From positions 14,870,501 to 14,934,500 of the forward strand of contig NC_135566.1 in NCBI RefSeq assembly GCF_964340395.1: a stretch of DNA of 64,000 bases, written 5' to 3'. The notes below the pieces were generated by a model that had not been told where the DNA came from, ran no database searches, and saw only the letters and a program-made list of their open reading frames with translations. This stretch comes from Glandiceps talaboti. Lineage: Eukaryota; Hemichordata; Enteropneusta; Spengelidae. The translations under genes were made by a program, and so were the position numbers. Of the stretch, positions 33,901 to 48,900 are shown piece by piece. Every line of letters begins with the position of its first letter. Position 1 is the first letter of the stretch.

Positions 33901-36900
33901 AAATTAAATATGACTCGAATCCATCTAAATTATTGATGCAATACTATATTCATTGTAACAGTCAGAATATAGAAAGGATATTAAAAAAGACAATTTCTGT
34001 TTACTTACATGTTCACCGTACCTATGACTATGTACATGTACGAGTATCCCATTACACTGTACATTGTACTCATGCACTGCACTTGTTACCTATCTACTTA
34101 CATACTTACCTACCTACCTGCTAACCAACACTGAACCCATGAGGGATGGCCCTACTTGTGCACTGCACTTGTTACCTATCTACCTACTTACTTACCTACC
34201 TACCTACCTGCCAACTAACACTGAACCCATTAGGGATGGCCCTCACTAGACATCTTGGGAGATATGTGTTTATATACTAGTATGTAAAGAACTAGCCAGT
34301 ATAAATGAAGATTATTAACATACCTACCCACCCACCATAGTGTTCAAGGGCAGAGTAGATTCAGAATCACATCTGCAGGCAATCTGACTAAAATAAAATG
34401 TAGTAAACTTGGTGGGATTCATTTATTTATCTGTTAATTTTATTGTTGTTTGTTCTTTTTAGTTCTGTGAGCAGGACGGCACCTTGTACCTATATCTGAC
34501 TCAATACCATAGGAGTTGTATTACTTAAATGTAGCCAACAAGAATCCATCTTACAATATAACACTTAGTGTTTGAAATTAAAACAAAGAAAATCACCAAA
34601 CAATAATGAAAACGTCATTGTCTGTGCTCAAGCTCTTTTCGAACAGTGTTTTGAAATACTGTACTCGTATATTTTGGCACATTACGCGTTCTCATTCAAA
34701 TAATTTTACTCAGCACTCCCGTTTTGTACGAGAACTCCTATGGTATTGTGTCAGATGTAGGTATAAGGCGCTCACAGAACAAAAAAAAAGAACAAATGAC
34801 AATAGAAATAGGAACCGAGGTAAATTATCATGTCAAGTTCGTACATCAGATTGTAATCAGACTTCCCTGCATGCAAAGGATACGTTTACGTGTGGGTATT
34901 GTTATTTCTAAATTTATCTTATGCATATTTGACACAATTTTGAAATATGCAATTCCGGAAGTGTTTTTTTTTTTTACAACATGTATGTCCTATGGGAGGC
35001 ATACAGCACAGGAATAGTAAATAAAACTGTGTTATGTATTACTGTATATATGCTGGTACACTTGATATTATTAGCTAGCCACTCCATACAGTCTCGCCAT
35101 TTCACAAGGGTTCTTAATACAACATCACCAAGTGCAAGTAAAGAACATGTACAGACACCATTATTACAATTTATGGCTTTTTATTGATGTCATTTTATAG
35201 TGTAGTTAAGTACTACACTATAGGGACCTAATATATTTGTATTACACATCATTTATTATGAACAGTAATAAAGTCCAAGTCAGTCGTTCTAGTTATTGCC
35301 ATCTGAATTTTACAAAACAAAACAGCCTGTTGTACCACACCCCTGATACTAAGAAACGCTGACGAGATGTCAGCAAAAATTTGGCGATTTATTTCCAATT
35401 TTTTGACGGAGTTGAAATTGTCATTTGATATTATGAATCCAGAATCCATGAACATTTATTCTCGAATTTGAATTCTGTCTTTTAAATTTTAATCAAAGAT
35501 TAAGCAGTTGACATACTGAGCTTAAAGTGGTTTTCCAGATTTCTATCGTATCCTAAGTTATGTCATATGAAGAATCACTAATAATAATATGATTTTGTAC
35601 ATACTGACACATATTTTATCATTTCTAGTCACCAGGAAATCTGTATCACGCTAAGCAACCCACATGAACAGTTGGGTGCGTGTATAAGTTTTTATGACAT
35701 CAGAAGGTGTTATTGACATTAAAAGTGAAGAATTACTCATCATGACTTTAAAAATGAATAACCACTAATATGTTATTCTTTATACTTCATCATTATAGTC
35801 ACCAGGAAAGCTGTATCATGCTTATGCAATCTACATGAAAAATTAAATAATTTTGGGTGCACTTAAAAGGTGTTACGACATCATAAGTAGTTATGGCATC
35901 ATGATCTCAGAAAAAACTACTGATAACAACATTAGGGTTAATCTGACCTCATTTCAATGTACAAATTAATATGAACATAAGTTTTATATATCATTGATTG
36001 CAATGTTAAAATGTTGCCAGGATATCATTAGATATCATTTCCCAATATTTTAGGTCCTTTAGCCAAGGGATATATGAGTGACCTAAGGGTCCGAGGTACT
36101 ATTAAGTCACTAGATGAGTAGTGACAGACCCTTTAGGTCGTGAGTAATTTTTCCAGTCAAAAGAAGAAAAATATTGAAGAATAATATAATTTACCCCCTC
36201 AAGTATAATTATGAAAAAGTGATAGCGATTAGAACGTTTCAACTCATATTTGTACCACTGTAGAACCAGTGATGTAAGCACAGGTTGTCGTGACATAGAA
36301 TTACCAGGGTGTATAATCTATATTTTAAGATGATATCCTGGCTTGTGCATGGTATAATTAGATGTTAATTATTCCCCAATATTTTTTCTTCATTCAGCCA
36401 AGGAAAATATGAGTGACCTAAGGGGCCTGGTCACCATGAGTTTGAGTTGTGACAAAATGAATATTTTCCAGTTGAATGAAGAAAAATATTGGAGGATAAT
36501 GTAATTATACCAGTGCCAGTAATATAAATCGGGGAAAGCAATGGCAGTTTTGAACGTTTTGACTCATACTTCGAACACAGCAGAACCAATGACATAGTCA
36601 CGCATTGCAGTGACATAGAATGATCAGAATATATATTCCATATTTTTTGTTCATCTTGGATTGTGCATAGTATAATACCATAATATACAAACAGTGCTAA
36701 ACCTCAAATATGGGATATCTATCTGAGTCTTGGAATTCCTTTATCAAGACAACATGTGTTGTCATAAATATTTAATATAAGAACTTTATATTAACAGTTA
36801 ATTTATTAGTATTTGTGTGCAAGGGACATAATTATTATTAATTTACTATGTACTACCTTAGTAATAGTAGTAATTTAATTCAGGGGACTTATAATTCCTG

Positions 36901-39900
36901 TATTAATACTCAGCTGGTCAAAGAAAAGTCTCAGCCATAGTTATGCCGTTCTATTGTTGTATGCTGTACAAATATCAGTATTGCTACATGTATTCAGTTG
37001 TTCAGTTTAATATGTATTGAATTTCAGAAACCTAGATATTGCTCACTATTTTACATGACAGGGCAATCCTTTAGCTGGAGATTGTTGGCTGATGAGTTAT
37101 GTAAGAATTATTTATTAGGTAGAACGTTCTCTTCCCCTCCCCAAAATATATTTCCGTTAATCTTGTTCAAACCTTGTGAAGTGTTATAGAATGAAAGGAA
37201 AAGTCAGACTTATTTTTACCTCTAGTACATTTGTATTGATTACAGCTATCAACTTAGAGGAAAAGTCAGACTTATTTCTGTTTTTATTGATTACTGCTAT
37301 CAACTTAAAGGAAAAGTCCAGTCAGACTTATTTCTACCTTTAGTACATTTGTATTGATTTATACTTCTATCAACTTAAAAAAACAAACGATTTGGATGAT
37401 AAAATAGCATGTCACCCGGTCAGTAACTTCTTCAATTTTGAAATATTGTAAATTTAGTGAAAATAGAAAAATGTAATTGCCAGCTAACTATATCATGATG
37501 TTAATATATATATGATGTTAATAACATCAGCAATATTATTGTATTGAAGAAAACATTTACAGTCAAGATTAGATTGTACATGTATGCACAATCTGATTAA
37601 AATCCAATGGTAGAGTACATGTACATGATGCAGTTTCTTTTTGGCTGTTAACATTTACTGTCATTTGTACTTTTTTGAGCACCCATTACATACATCTGAC
37701 ACAATACCATAGGTTTTCCTTAACCTAATCTCATACTTTCGAGCAGCCAATCGGAATCTGTCTTACAATAATAAAACTCTATGTTCGAAATTGAAAGAAA
37801 GAGAACCACGGCATCAAACAATAATGATCACATTGTTGTCTGCGCTTTGTGCCCGTGTTCTTTTCGAACAGAGTGCTCTGAAGTACTGTACCCATATGTA
37901 TTTTTGGTGCATTGCACTTTCTCATTCGTTGAGTGAATTCCCTCAGCACTCTCGTGTGGCTTGGGTGTGTCAGATGTATATAACAGGTGTTCACAAAAGA
38001 ACAAATGTCAGATAGTAAACGTAACAGCCAAAAAGAACTCATACCATGTACACTACATCTGATTTTAATCAGATTGATGTATGTACATGACATTACTTAT
38101 ATGTATTTTACTTGTATCACAACACAACACAACACAACACAACACAACAGAACATTAATTCAGTTGTAGAAAATATATCATGCCATTGGACTATCATAGC
38201 TTCATGTCACAAAAAATGATACATGCTTGTTTTAAAATCTGGAACTACAGGTTGTGTACACATATCTTCATACCTTTTTTTGGTGGAAATGTCATTATTT
38301 CCATACAGACTGCTATAATTGATAATTTTACTCTTTCTGTGTATTATCTATAATACCACTCATAAGCCATGCTGAACATGTTCAAACACATAATATGGAA
38401 TTTATACCCCAATCGTTCTACATCAGACAATGTGTGTATACATCATTTGTTTTCCAGTCCTTGAAATATAAGTCAAAGCATTAAAAAGAGTAACTATTAT
38501 TCTTCCCAATATTTCATAAATTATGCTCGCACAGATATAATTACATTATTCCCCAATATTTTTCTTCATTCAGCTGGAAAATACTCATGACCTAAGGGTT
38601 TTGTCACTGCTCATCTTTCAACTCATAGAGACAAAGCCACATAGGTCACTTTTATATTCTTTGGCTGAACGAAACAAAATATTGGAGAATAGTATCAAAA
38701 TACCCTGGAACCACGTCATGTGACGTCTTCTAGTCATGAAAGATGAGAGAGGTATAAGTAAAGGAGAAGACTCAGCTAATTATCTCATATACTAAAATTA
38801 CATTCATAATTAATGTTTAGTGTCCTAGCGTTAGTTCAGATGTTAACAAACATTTATCAAGTGTGAATCAATACAAGGACATCAGTCACTAGTTGACATT
38901 TTCAACCCTTGTAATCCACAACATTCCAAGATATGGCTGTATTAAAGCGTGACCCTTTCTATTAGTTTTATGTTTCTCATCACAGTGGCCATATGGATGA
39001 GGGTTTGGTATTTATTTTGGATTTTTAATTCATAAAACAATATTACCAATATCTACTTGAAAAATCAATGTGAAACAACATATGCCAAGTCTTTGTTTGT
39101 AACTCAATAAATGGCTAAAAGATTAATAAAATATGTAAAATGTTTGTTATTGTACATACTCTGACAAACTTTTTACACATTTTTTAACTTTTTTGCAAAG
39201 TATTTAGATACAAACACAGACTTAGTCAATGTTGTTTCACATTGACTTTTCAAGTAGGAAGCCGTGATAAAATTGTTGTATAAATCAAAAATCAAAAATA
39301 AATACCCAATCCTCATCTATATGGCCAGTTTAACACCTTTAAAATAATGGTTGGTTGGTTGGTTGGTTGGTTGGTTGGTTGGTTGGTTGGTTGGATAAAA
39401 GAGGAAGAAAAAAATGGAAAAATTGTATGTGCGTGTGTATGTTGTGATGCTTTCAATTCTTTGTGTGTGACGTTGATGCCCTAGAAATGTCAATTAAATT
39501 TGAAGTCACTAAGAAAGTTAAGAAACATTTCCTTAAATTAATACTAATAGTCTCGAATTTCAGTGTTGCCATCAGTGACCCAATAATCTTTTTTACCCTG
39601 GCCATAGAGGATGTCAATCTTTTAAAATGATTTTGTTGAATCAAAGATATATAGGATCAGTTGGGTCATAGGAAACATAAAATAAAGAGAGGCCGCCCTA
39701 AGCTAACTTTGTAAGTCAGTTTAGTTTAGCTCACGCTTGTACACTGACGGACATGATGGAGATGTTTGTTTCAGGTACATGGTTGCCCTTTGACATTTCA
39801 TTTGAAATGAATCATAGTTGTACACTTGTAAAGCAACTGCCTTCATGGTTACACGATACCTTTGACTGTAAAGATTACATTCAATACATTCAAACGCCCA

Positions 39901-42900
39901 CTTGTCAGGACATAACGTCTTTAAATTCATAACAAGCCTTTGGGGAATTATGAGTGGTATTTCTAGAAAGGTTCCACTATGGCAAAAGAAAGTGGGCAGA
40001 AGGCTAGATGTTGTTACATGCGTTCATGTTATCATGTATGCAGATGTTGTTGGTAAAGTTCATTGGAATAGTCAATATATGTACTTTGAAGTAAATATAT
40101 TTGTAGACTACTTTTGACAGACCATCAACTTGTATTACAAGAGGAAATACAATTAGATAGTCATCTCAGAAAAAAATTACTGGGTGCTGAAGGATTGACT
40201 TTTCACTATTTTGTATTCGGCAATGTGAACATTTCAAGGTGTCTTGTATGTATAGGAAATGTTGTCTAGACGCTCGTATAAACATCAACAATTGACTTCA
40301 CAGCCAAAGAAAATAACCTTTATCAACACTCCTTCATATCTTTGCATACACACACACACATATCATGTGCATGCAGTCTCAAATACTAAATTAATTTTCC
40401 TCATATCATGCACGCAATCTCAAATACTAAATTAATTTTCCTGAAATTGTGTGCTTGTAGACCGTGAATTATACATGTATAGTGATATAAATACATTTAA
40501 TGTTAGGGACGATCGCAAAATGTCACACAAGCTCAATAAGCGAACTTTGTTCAATTGTGTTTACCATCTGATCATCTCAGTAAATGGGTTCATAAGGTTG
40601 GAACTTCATGTTTACCATCATGATTTTACATAGCATCGATCATAGTAGTGTAACTGCTACAGTTTTCATCATGGTTTACATCATATATAAACATGTGATG
40701 TCGTTTAGGGCGAGAGAGGAAGGAGGATTTGTCTTAAACGAACGATGTTCATTTATTGAGCTTGTGTGACATTGTGCAATCGTCCCTTATGTTATGTTGA
40801 TGATACATGTACATCTAGCAAGGTGGACAGACAGTGTTTACTTACAAATTAATTGGGCCATGTTCCCCCTCTCAGGCTTCACTGTCTAGTCTAGTATTAA
40901 AGAACAATGTTTTTTTGAGGACTACATTGTTAACAGTACCTTAGTTTAAATTTGAATTCATGTTCAAATATGCAGTAGATGTATGTTATGTGTGCTTCAA
41001 GGTCCAACATTTCACAGCTGTAAAATTTGCATACTTATTGAAGGTCACTAATCAATGAGTCTAGTATGTGTGTGGCTTTTGGATTGTCAGTAAAAACTCT
41101 GAAGTCTGTTGTCGTAAAAAACGCTAGGCCTGTTTGCAGCAATGATAGAACATGTTTTTTGTGTGTGGGCAATGTTTCTAAGGGAGGTCATCAGTCTATG
41201 TTTTGCTTAGTCATAAAAAAACTCTTTACTACATTGGTAGAACATATTTTACAAAAACCAAAAATGCACCAAAGCTGAATTCATAGTATGTTTCACAGTC
41301 TGTTTCGGAGGAAGTTCACTATTGGCAATGAGTCTATATTTTTCTCTGTACACGTAAAGCAAGAAGCTTCTGCCGGTATGTGGCAATGGTGGAACATGCT
41401 TTATAAATATAGGAAAACAGCTGGTGTGAAAATCACTCTGGATTTATTATAGTAATGTTGTTTCACATTCGCTCTCAGACACTACAGAAGGTCACCAGTG
41501 AGTCAGAGTATGTATAAAAACATTCGCTTTGTCATTAAAATGCTTTGTCATTAAAACCTATTGCGGCTCTGTAGAAGGTGTTTTCTGAAAGCAGAAAACT
41601 ACTCAGACTGGCTGATTGTGATGATGTTTGGCAGTCTGCAGTTATCATTACTGAGTCTTATGTTTGGCTGTACTGGAAAACAAGAAGCTTCTTATATGGC
41701 AAGGTATATTCTAGATACTACACGTGGTATATATCGAGTAACCTCTTTACCAGAGAGCTCTTGAGATGCACGGATAGCACTAGACTGTGAGGGTACATTA
41801 CAACGGTGTCTTATGAAAACAGCAAATTACTCACTCTGCACTGACTCGTAGAATGATGTTTTGCAGTCTGCTTCTGAGTAATTGTAAGGTCACTAGTAAG
41901 TCTGTATTTGGCAATTTTGTTAAACAAGAAGCCCTTTTATGGTAAAGGTAGAACATGTTTTAATGAAAGCAGAAAACTATTTATACTCAGGCTCATACTG
42001 ACAGTCGATCTCTTAGCTGTGCTTTGAATCAGAGAATATGAAGGGAAATATTATTGAAACCTTTATATGTGAGCAATTACTGTATTTAAAAATCTAACTG
42101 CTGTCATATGATTTCTAAAGGTCAACTTTAAGTGGTGCACTAAATCTGTGTAATAAAATATGTGGTCATTGAACAGAATATAGTCATCAAATTTGTTTGA
42201 TATGGGAAATTTAGTGTATAGAAATATTTTTCAGTCAAACTTTAACATCTCAATAAATCAAAAACAGTTTTTATGGCTCAAAAAATTTTTAAAAAAAACA
42301 TTTGACTTAAAAAGAGGTGAAAGGATCCCCATTAATCATATATAATTGGTGATTCAATCATTACAAATTAAAGACATCGTATTAAAAAAGAATAAAATTG
42401 TCATTTAGTAGATAAATGGTAATAAAATAAACACATTTATCAGTACAACAAGATGAATTGGTGACAGATTTATAATGTAATGTAGTATTAAAAACAAATA
42501 TCAATTCTATTTAGTTAAAGCCCCCTGTAACTTTGAATTGAATTATTTTTTCCCTAATTTTTGTTATATTTATGATGTTGTGCATCTTAAATTAAAAGCA
42601 TGATCAATCACAATTAAGCTGTATTGTCATCTGACCAATTTATAATTCGTTGATGAATAAATGATCAGTCAGGACTTTTTATTCTATAAATGTCTGGCAG
42701 GAACCCTGAAAGTACTTGCTGTAATTCTTGGTACCTGCAATAGCATTTGACCTCAAAATAGAACAAGAAGGTTGACTTATTCTCATGCACGCCTATAGTA
42801 ATGCATGTGAAGCGTGTGTTATGAGGTGGAAGTTATGGTTATGATGCACCTAGGCAGTAATATTTTATTGCAGGTATGGAGAATTGTTTCCAATAGTCAT

Positions 42901-45900
42901 GTAAGTTTATATACTATTTCTGTAACAAGTTTGCTATGTTGAAGTGTATACTAATGAATTTGTAATATTTATTACATTCAGCTGAAACACCAATGGGCTA
43001 TGTCCATCCATCCATCCATCTGTCCGTCTGTGCATGTGTGTGTGCATCTGTGTGTCTATGCGTCTATAATGCGTTATTTCTCAGACACGCAATACCCGAT
43101 TTCTTTCAAACCGGCACAAAGGTGACATGTCATTTGGGACATGTGTATCACTTTGTTTCGTGACATATGCAAATTTGTTCGAAAGGCAGCCATATTGGGA
43201 GTTAAAAATGAAAATAAATATTTAAAGCATGACTCAAAAACTAATACATAGAGACTCCATTCAAGTGTCTCTCTGGTACAAGCTTTCCTTTCAAGACCTT
43301 GACCTTCAGAGTCAATTATCAAAATCCAGCTATTTCTTGACAGACACCTTGTCTTATATATTTGTTGGCAATTTCTTTTAAATGATGTGACATGTTGACA
43401 GGTAATGTAGGAGAAGAAAATAGACACAAGGTTTACTTTTAGTGCTCATCTCTTTTACTAAATGATGGCAAGCTATTTCTCGCATATTGCAGACATTCTA
43501 GCAGTCATGTGTGGCCAATTTCTTTTAAACAGATATCTGAAGGTAATGCAGAACAAGAAATATATATATGATATATCCTTACTTTTGGTACTCACATATA
43601 CTTTTAACTGAATGGTGGCCATATTTGTAGTGGACAATCATTCAAGCGTCTATTCCTATATTATTTGGTGTAAACTGTCTTTCAATATCTTTACCTTTGA
43701 CTATGATTTTTAACTTTCAGGGTCAATTATCAAAATCTGGCCATTTCTTGCATATCACAGACACTTTTTGGTTTTATTTGTTGCCACTTAAATCATATCT
43801 CCATTTAGTCAGATAAAAATAAAGTATTTGAGGGGACTGTGTCTTGTTAGTACATTTTTTCACTTTTTCAGTATAATGACAATAGAAAAGACACATCTAT
43901 TTGTACGGATGTATATTCAGCCTGTTAACCTGTTGCATTAAAAAAACATATTTTATTTATCAAATATGTACATTATGCATAAAAGAATACCATATTTGAA
44001 TAAAATGATATATATACATGTATATATAATTTACAGAGTACCGGTAAGATGAATTTTTCATAGAGATATAAATTTGACTTTGAATAAACTGGACTTGATT
44101 CCTACTTTAATTTTAGTTATTGTTCCTTTTTTTCAATTCAGTAATCATTTATACGGGTATAAAATATATTTATTTATTTAAATATACAAATGTACTTTGC
44201 CTTTGTACATAAAATTGTATGTTTAGGCCATATGATATTTGTCATGAATTCCTTTTTTTTTTCAAGCATTAAAAAGGGAGATACTGATATTTTTTGAGTG
44301 TTTACATTTTTTCGAGTCATGACATCTCTGTTAAGTGTGTTATTTTTGTAAAAATTGATTTTCACATCATTATTGCAATATTTTTCTGAAACTACGTAAA
44401 CAAGGTCAAGGGTCAGGATGGAAAAAACTAAGGAGGCGCTAGAAATCAAACCACACAATTTATTTGTTTTATTTTGGCTGCAGTACAAGGTGCACAAGTT
44501 GTCGTATAGCATCGTGTATTCTCATCGAGAAATAAATTGAATTGCTGCTACCTTTTAATCTGACCATTTTATTGATATGCGTTCAGCCATGGTACATTTC
44601 TCTTGACGATGTTGAATAATTTGTACGGTCCACTTAATTCATGTATGAAATATACATGTACTATGTCGTTAAAAAAATATATGTAGAGGTTAGGCCAATT
44701 GAGCAGGTCACAGGGGTCAAGTATTAAAGCATGGGGGATTTTTAAACGAACTGATATTAGCAAATGTAATGAAGGGGTAGTCTGTGTGATAACATATCTT
44801 ATAATCTCATCTGAGTCTGGTTTTTGAAGCGCAATATGCTAACGGCAGTCTGACCACATTACATTATTAAGTGCATAGCAAAGTACATTTATCTGATTCG
44901 TTTTCCCAAAATTTAATCAGAGATACAGTTGTGTGTGAGATTAAGGAATGGGCTAATGTTGTTAAATGATTTGATTATCCAATTAATATTGGTGTAAAAT
45001 AATGATAGTTAGAATCTGTTTGGAATAGTTATTACCATTATGCATATATCCACAGCTGAGTTAATCCCCAAGGGTCCATTTATTTTCATGCAGCAGGCAA
45101 CATCTGCATTCATCTGTACATGTTCTCTGTGTAATTATGCATACTATGTGTCGCTGCCTGTACTATATGCAAGGTCAAAGTTCAGGTAGTGTCGTTGTTT
45201 CCTTCTGTTGTGTACCACATGCTGGTGACTCAGACAGAAGAGGTCTTCACCATCAAGTTGGATATTAGAAGGTGGATACAAGAATGAAATGAGCCACTAA
45301 TGTAACGATCAGGTTAATCAGTTATAGTATGAGGTAATATACGGATTTATTGGTGCTTATTGTTTTGACAGGCGTAGATTTACCTCGCAAATGAGGAAAT
45401 GGCTGCTGCAGGGTGAAATGCCATGGACGTTGTCAGACTGAAAAATGTGATTTATTGTATCATGCAACATTCTGACATAACTGATTTGCATAAACACGCT
45501 GTACAGTTTTTGCAGTATGTTCCAGGGAACAAAAACCAGCCTGCTTTGCCCATTAGTCTTACGTCCTTGAGACAAGAGCCCCCAATGGAAGAAAGGTATG
45601 GTAAACATCTTGTGGAATTGTTCACATGGACCAACAATGTGTAGGCAGTGTCTGTGACCCACAGTCAATCTTATACTCTGTCAAGATTTTGAGGTTGCTG
45701 GTAAATTAAATTGATAGTACAATGCTACTCAGGGGGAATCTAAAACGGTCTGTGTTTATGAAAATTGAACGCTGTAGTCAGATATTCACAGGTGAATCTG
45801 TTGTGGGTTGTTCTGGGACCAACAATGTTGGCTCATCAACAGTCATTAATATACATGAAGATTTGAGGTAACGTTTTAAGTGGTTCAAGGGGAATTCTAG

Positions 45901-48900
45901 TCTCCGTTTGTGAAAATTGAATGTTGTAGTCGGATATTCAAGTGAATCTGTTGTGAGTTCATGAATATCATATGTGTATGTATGAAGGGTGTATAGAACT
46001 GTCATCTATGATATAGTGTCATGTGTGTATAGCCTGTATCAAGGGTCACAGATCGTAAGACTTAGTAATATCTCTGTTTCCACCATTTTGACAGTCTGCA
46101 AAAATAGAATGTGAATCCTGTAGGATCACATGTCGTAAGTAATTTATCTTTTTCACTGTGTTGAGAATCTACAATATAAAATGTGAATCCTAAAGAATCA
46201 CACATCTTACAAATTGTAAGTATTATGTTTGTTATCACCAATTTGTCAGTAAAATGTTAATCCTAAGGATAAGAACAACAATAGTTTTATTTTCCTCTAA
46301 CTTATAGGATTGCACATAACGTGTCTAGAATGTGCAAATTAATATAATAATAATAATGATATGATCAGACATCATAAGTAATATGTCTGTTTCTACTGTT
46401 TTGACAGTCTTGGATGTAAAAATACAAATCCTACATGTATAGGAACAGTGATGATGAGTTCAAAAAATGACAATTCTTCTCCTATATGTATTGTAATATG
46501 TGTAATGTGGTTTTGACAGGTCTAGAGTATGCAATTATAAGGGATCTCAAATGACGAGTTACGTTTCTGTCTCTACTTATAAAATATAGAGCCTACAAGA
46601 TCACAGGTTGTAAAATGTCTTACTGCAGTTTTGACAGACTGTGGTATAAAATACAAGTCCTGCAGGAACACTAGAGCGTATAAGTAATCTACTGTTTGAG
46701 TCTACATTATATAAAAAATGCAACCCTATAGAATAACACATCATGATGCGCAATATGTCTATTTCGACTGTTTGAGTCTACAATATACATGTACGTGACA
46801 ACCCTATATAGAATCACACCTCACAAGTACTGTACAGTACAATGTAATGTGTCTAACTCTCCAGTTTTGACACTCTTGAATATAAATACACAAATCCAGG
46901 TACTTCTCAAATCTCCGAGTCGTCTTATCCCTAGACCTTCACAAGAGAACTATGAATGAATTTGAAGTACTGCAGCAAGGTTTTTTTCAATGCATCGAGG
47001 AAACTAGGTCTGATTGCAAGTAGCTCTAGGCAATATATTGACATGCATTATCAACATTTGAGATCTTGATAATGGTGTGTAGTCATACACTGAAATGTGT
47101 ACAAGAGCTTTAATTGTCATTAGATCTAGGTTGTCATGACAACAAGTATGCAAATTAGCTGGACTAATAAATTTGTTATACCAGTGGACGTTTACATCAT
47201 GAAAAAATCATCATCACGTGTATCAGATCAGTCTTTATTATTATACTGTACAATAGTGTAACATACTATATTTTCGTACAGGAATGATTTACCTCACAGA
47301 GTGCAATTATCCTGGATTTGTATTTAGATTGAGGAGAGATATATTTTAGGGGTGCATTTAACTCACCTCAATAATTTGATCATAAACAGTAACATGTGAC
47401 ACAATATAATGAGAGTATTTAAAATGAGAACCTACTGGTTAATTTAGTACAACCCATACTGTGTTGATTAACCATTCCAATTAATCTTTGACTTCTTTCT
47501 CTTTTCTATTAACATTTAGAGTCCTGTTAATCATTTTCATGCTTGTGTGTATTCCAAGAGCTTATTCTTCAGGATAAGGCATCTATGTAGTCATTTCAGG
47601 AAAACAATGGGAATTCATTAATATGAAATGTAGTCCATTGTATGTTAATGAACCACCATGGTCCAAGAATAGTTTGAATATAATGGGAGTATTTGACATG
47701 ACATGGATGTGGTTTATGTAGACTAAAGGCTATCTATGGCTTCAAATCTCTTCTCATGTCTAGCTTGTTGAGGTGCTGAGATGAAATTTCAAAGTTAAAT
47801 GAAGCCATCCGCACAGTCATTAACATCATGTCTTTGTTAATTAATCACAGAATTATGTCCAATGATGAGTTAGTATTTATTGTGGACAGTTGCATCATGT
47901 CCAAATATGGTATATTTGTCAGTCCAGGCTGCTACTTATACATTGTTTACATCATTCTAACATTTGGGAGTTTATTTTGATATTTGCATGAACAACTTTT
48001 GGTTCATGCTTTTTCATTGAGCTAGACAAGGTGGAGAGAGATCTTGAGATTCAAAACCATGGATAGCTAGACAAATACGAAATTGATATGGTATGTTTGA
48101 CTTTTCATACATTTTTGTACGAGATTTATTTGAGTTCCACCATATTGATTTGAACCTTCATAATGTAATTCTTGATTTAGCAACAACAGGCATTACAGAG
48201 AGGGCTATCAGGAATGAATGTGCCCATCTGTCTGTCTGTCGGTTGGCTGCCATCTTTTAGCCATGCAAATTTTAGTTTAGCTCAGAGACTTGGATATCTG
48301 GCTTGAAAAATGTTGTTTGCCAAAGCAAGCCAGGATGTCAAGTCAGATAGACAAGTGTCTAGGTAAAGTTTATTTATACTTCAATGGTTGAAAGGATGCA
48401 CACTGTAGTGAGCATATGTGTACATATGTGCTGCATGCAAGTATAAGATACAACACTCATGCCACACCATCATCAGCCAGCTATTACTCGCATGTTTTAG
48501 AACCCTGATAGGGCTGAACAACACAACATATCTTACAGTCTACATGCAAGTCTTACTGTGACTTTGTTGAACCTGTTAAGAATTACAGAATGGCAGCCAT
48601 TCTTGTGATGAAAATGCACACTTTTTGTAATATCTAAGTAACATATAATAACAGGGAGACTACTTAACGCATAATAACACAGGGAGACTACTTAATGCAT
48701 AATAACACAGGGAGACTACCAGTACTTTTACTAGAAGTGTTTTCGCTATATCCATCATCCAGATTGAACAGTCTTTTGATAATAGCAAAATTGAACTTGA
48801 GCTTCAAGTTTAGGTAGGCATAATTACAAACACTACACTACATGTATGTGTTATTATTTGCGTCAGTATGTACGTGTGCATACTAGTGGTATTTTCACTG

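Noticed and set aside
34606-38015. Two open frames at 34606 and 37791 as paralogous genes
   Set aside because: The DNA is a repeat pair, but the aligned frames are not conserved and are interrupted by indels.
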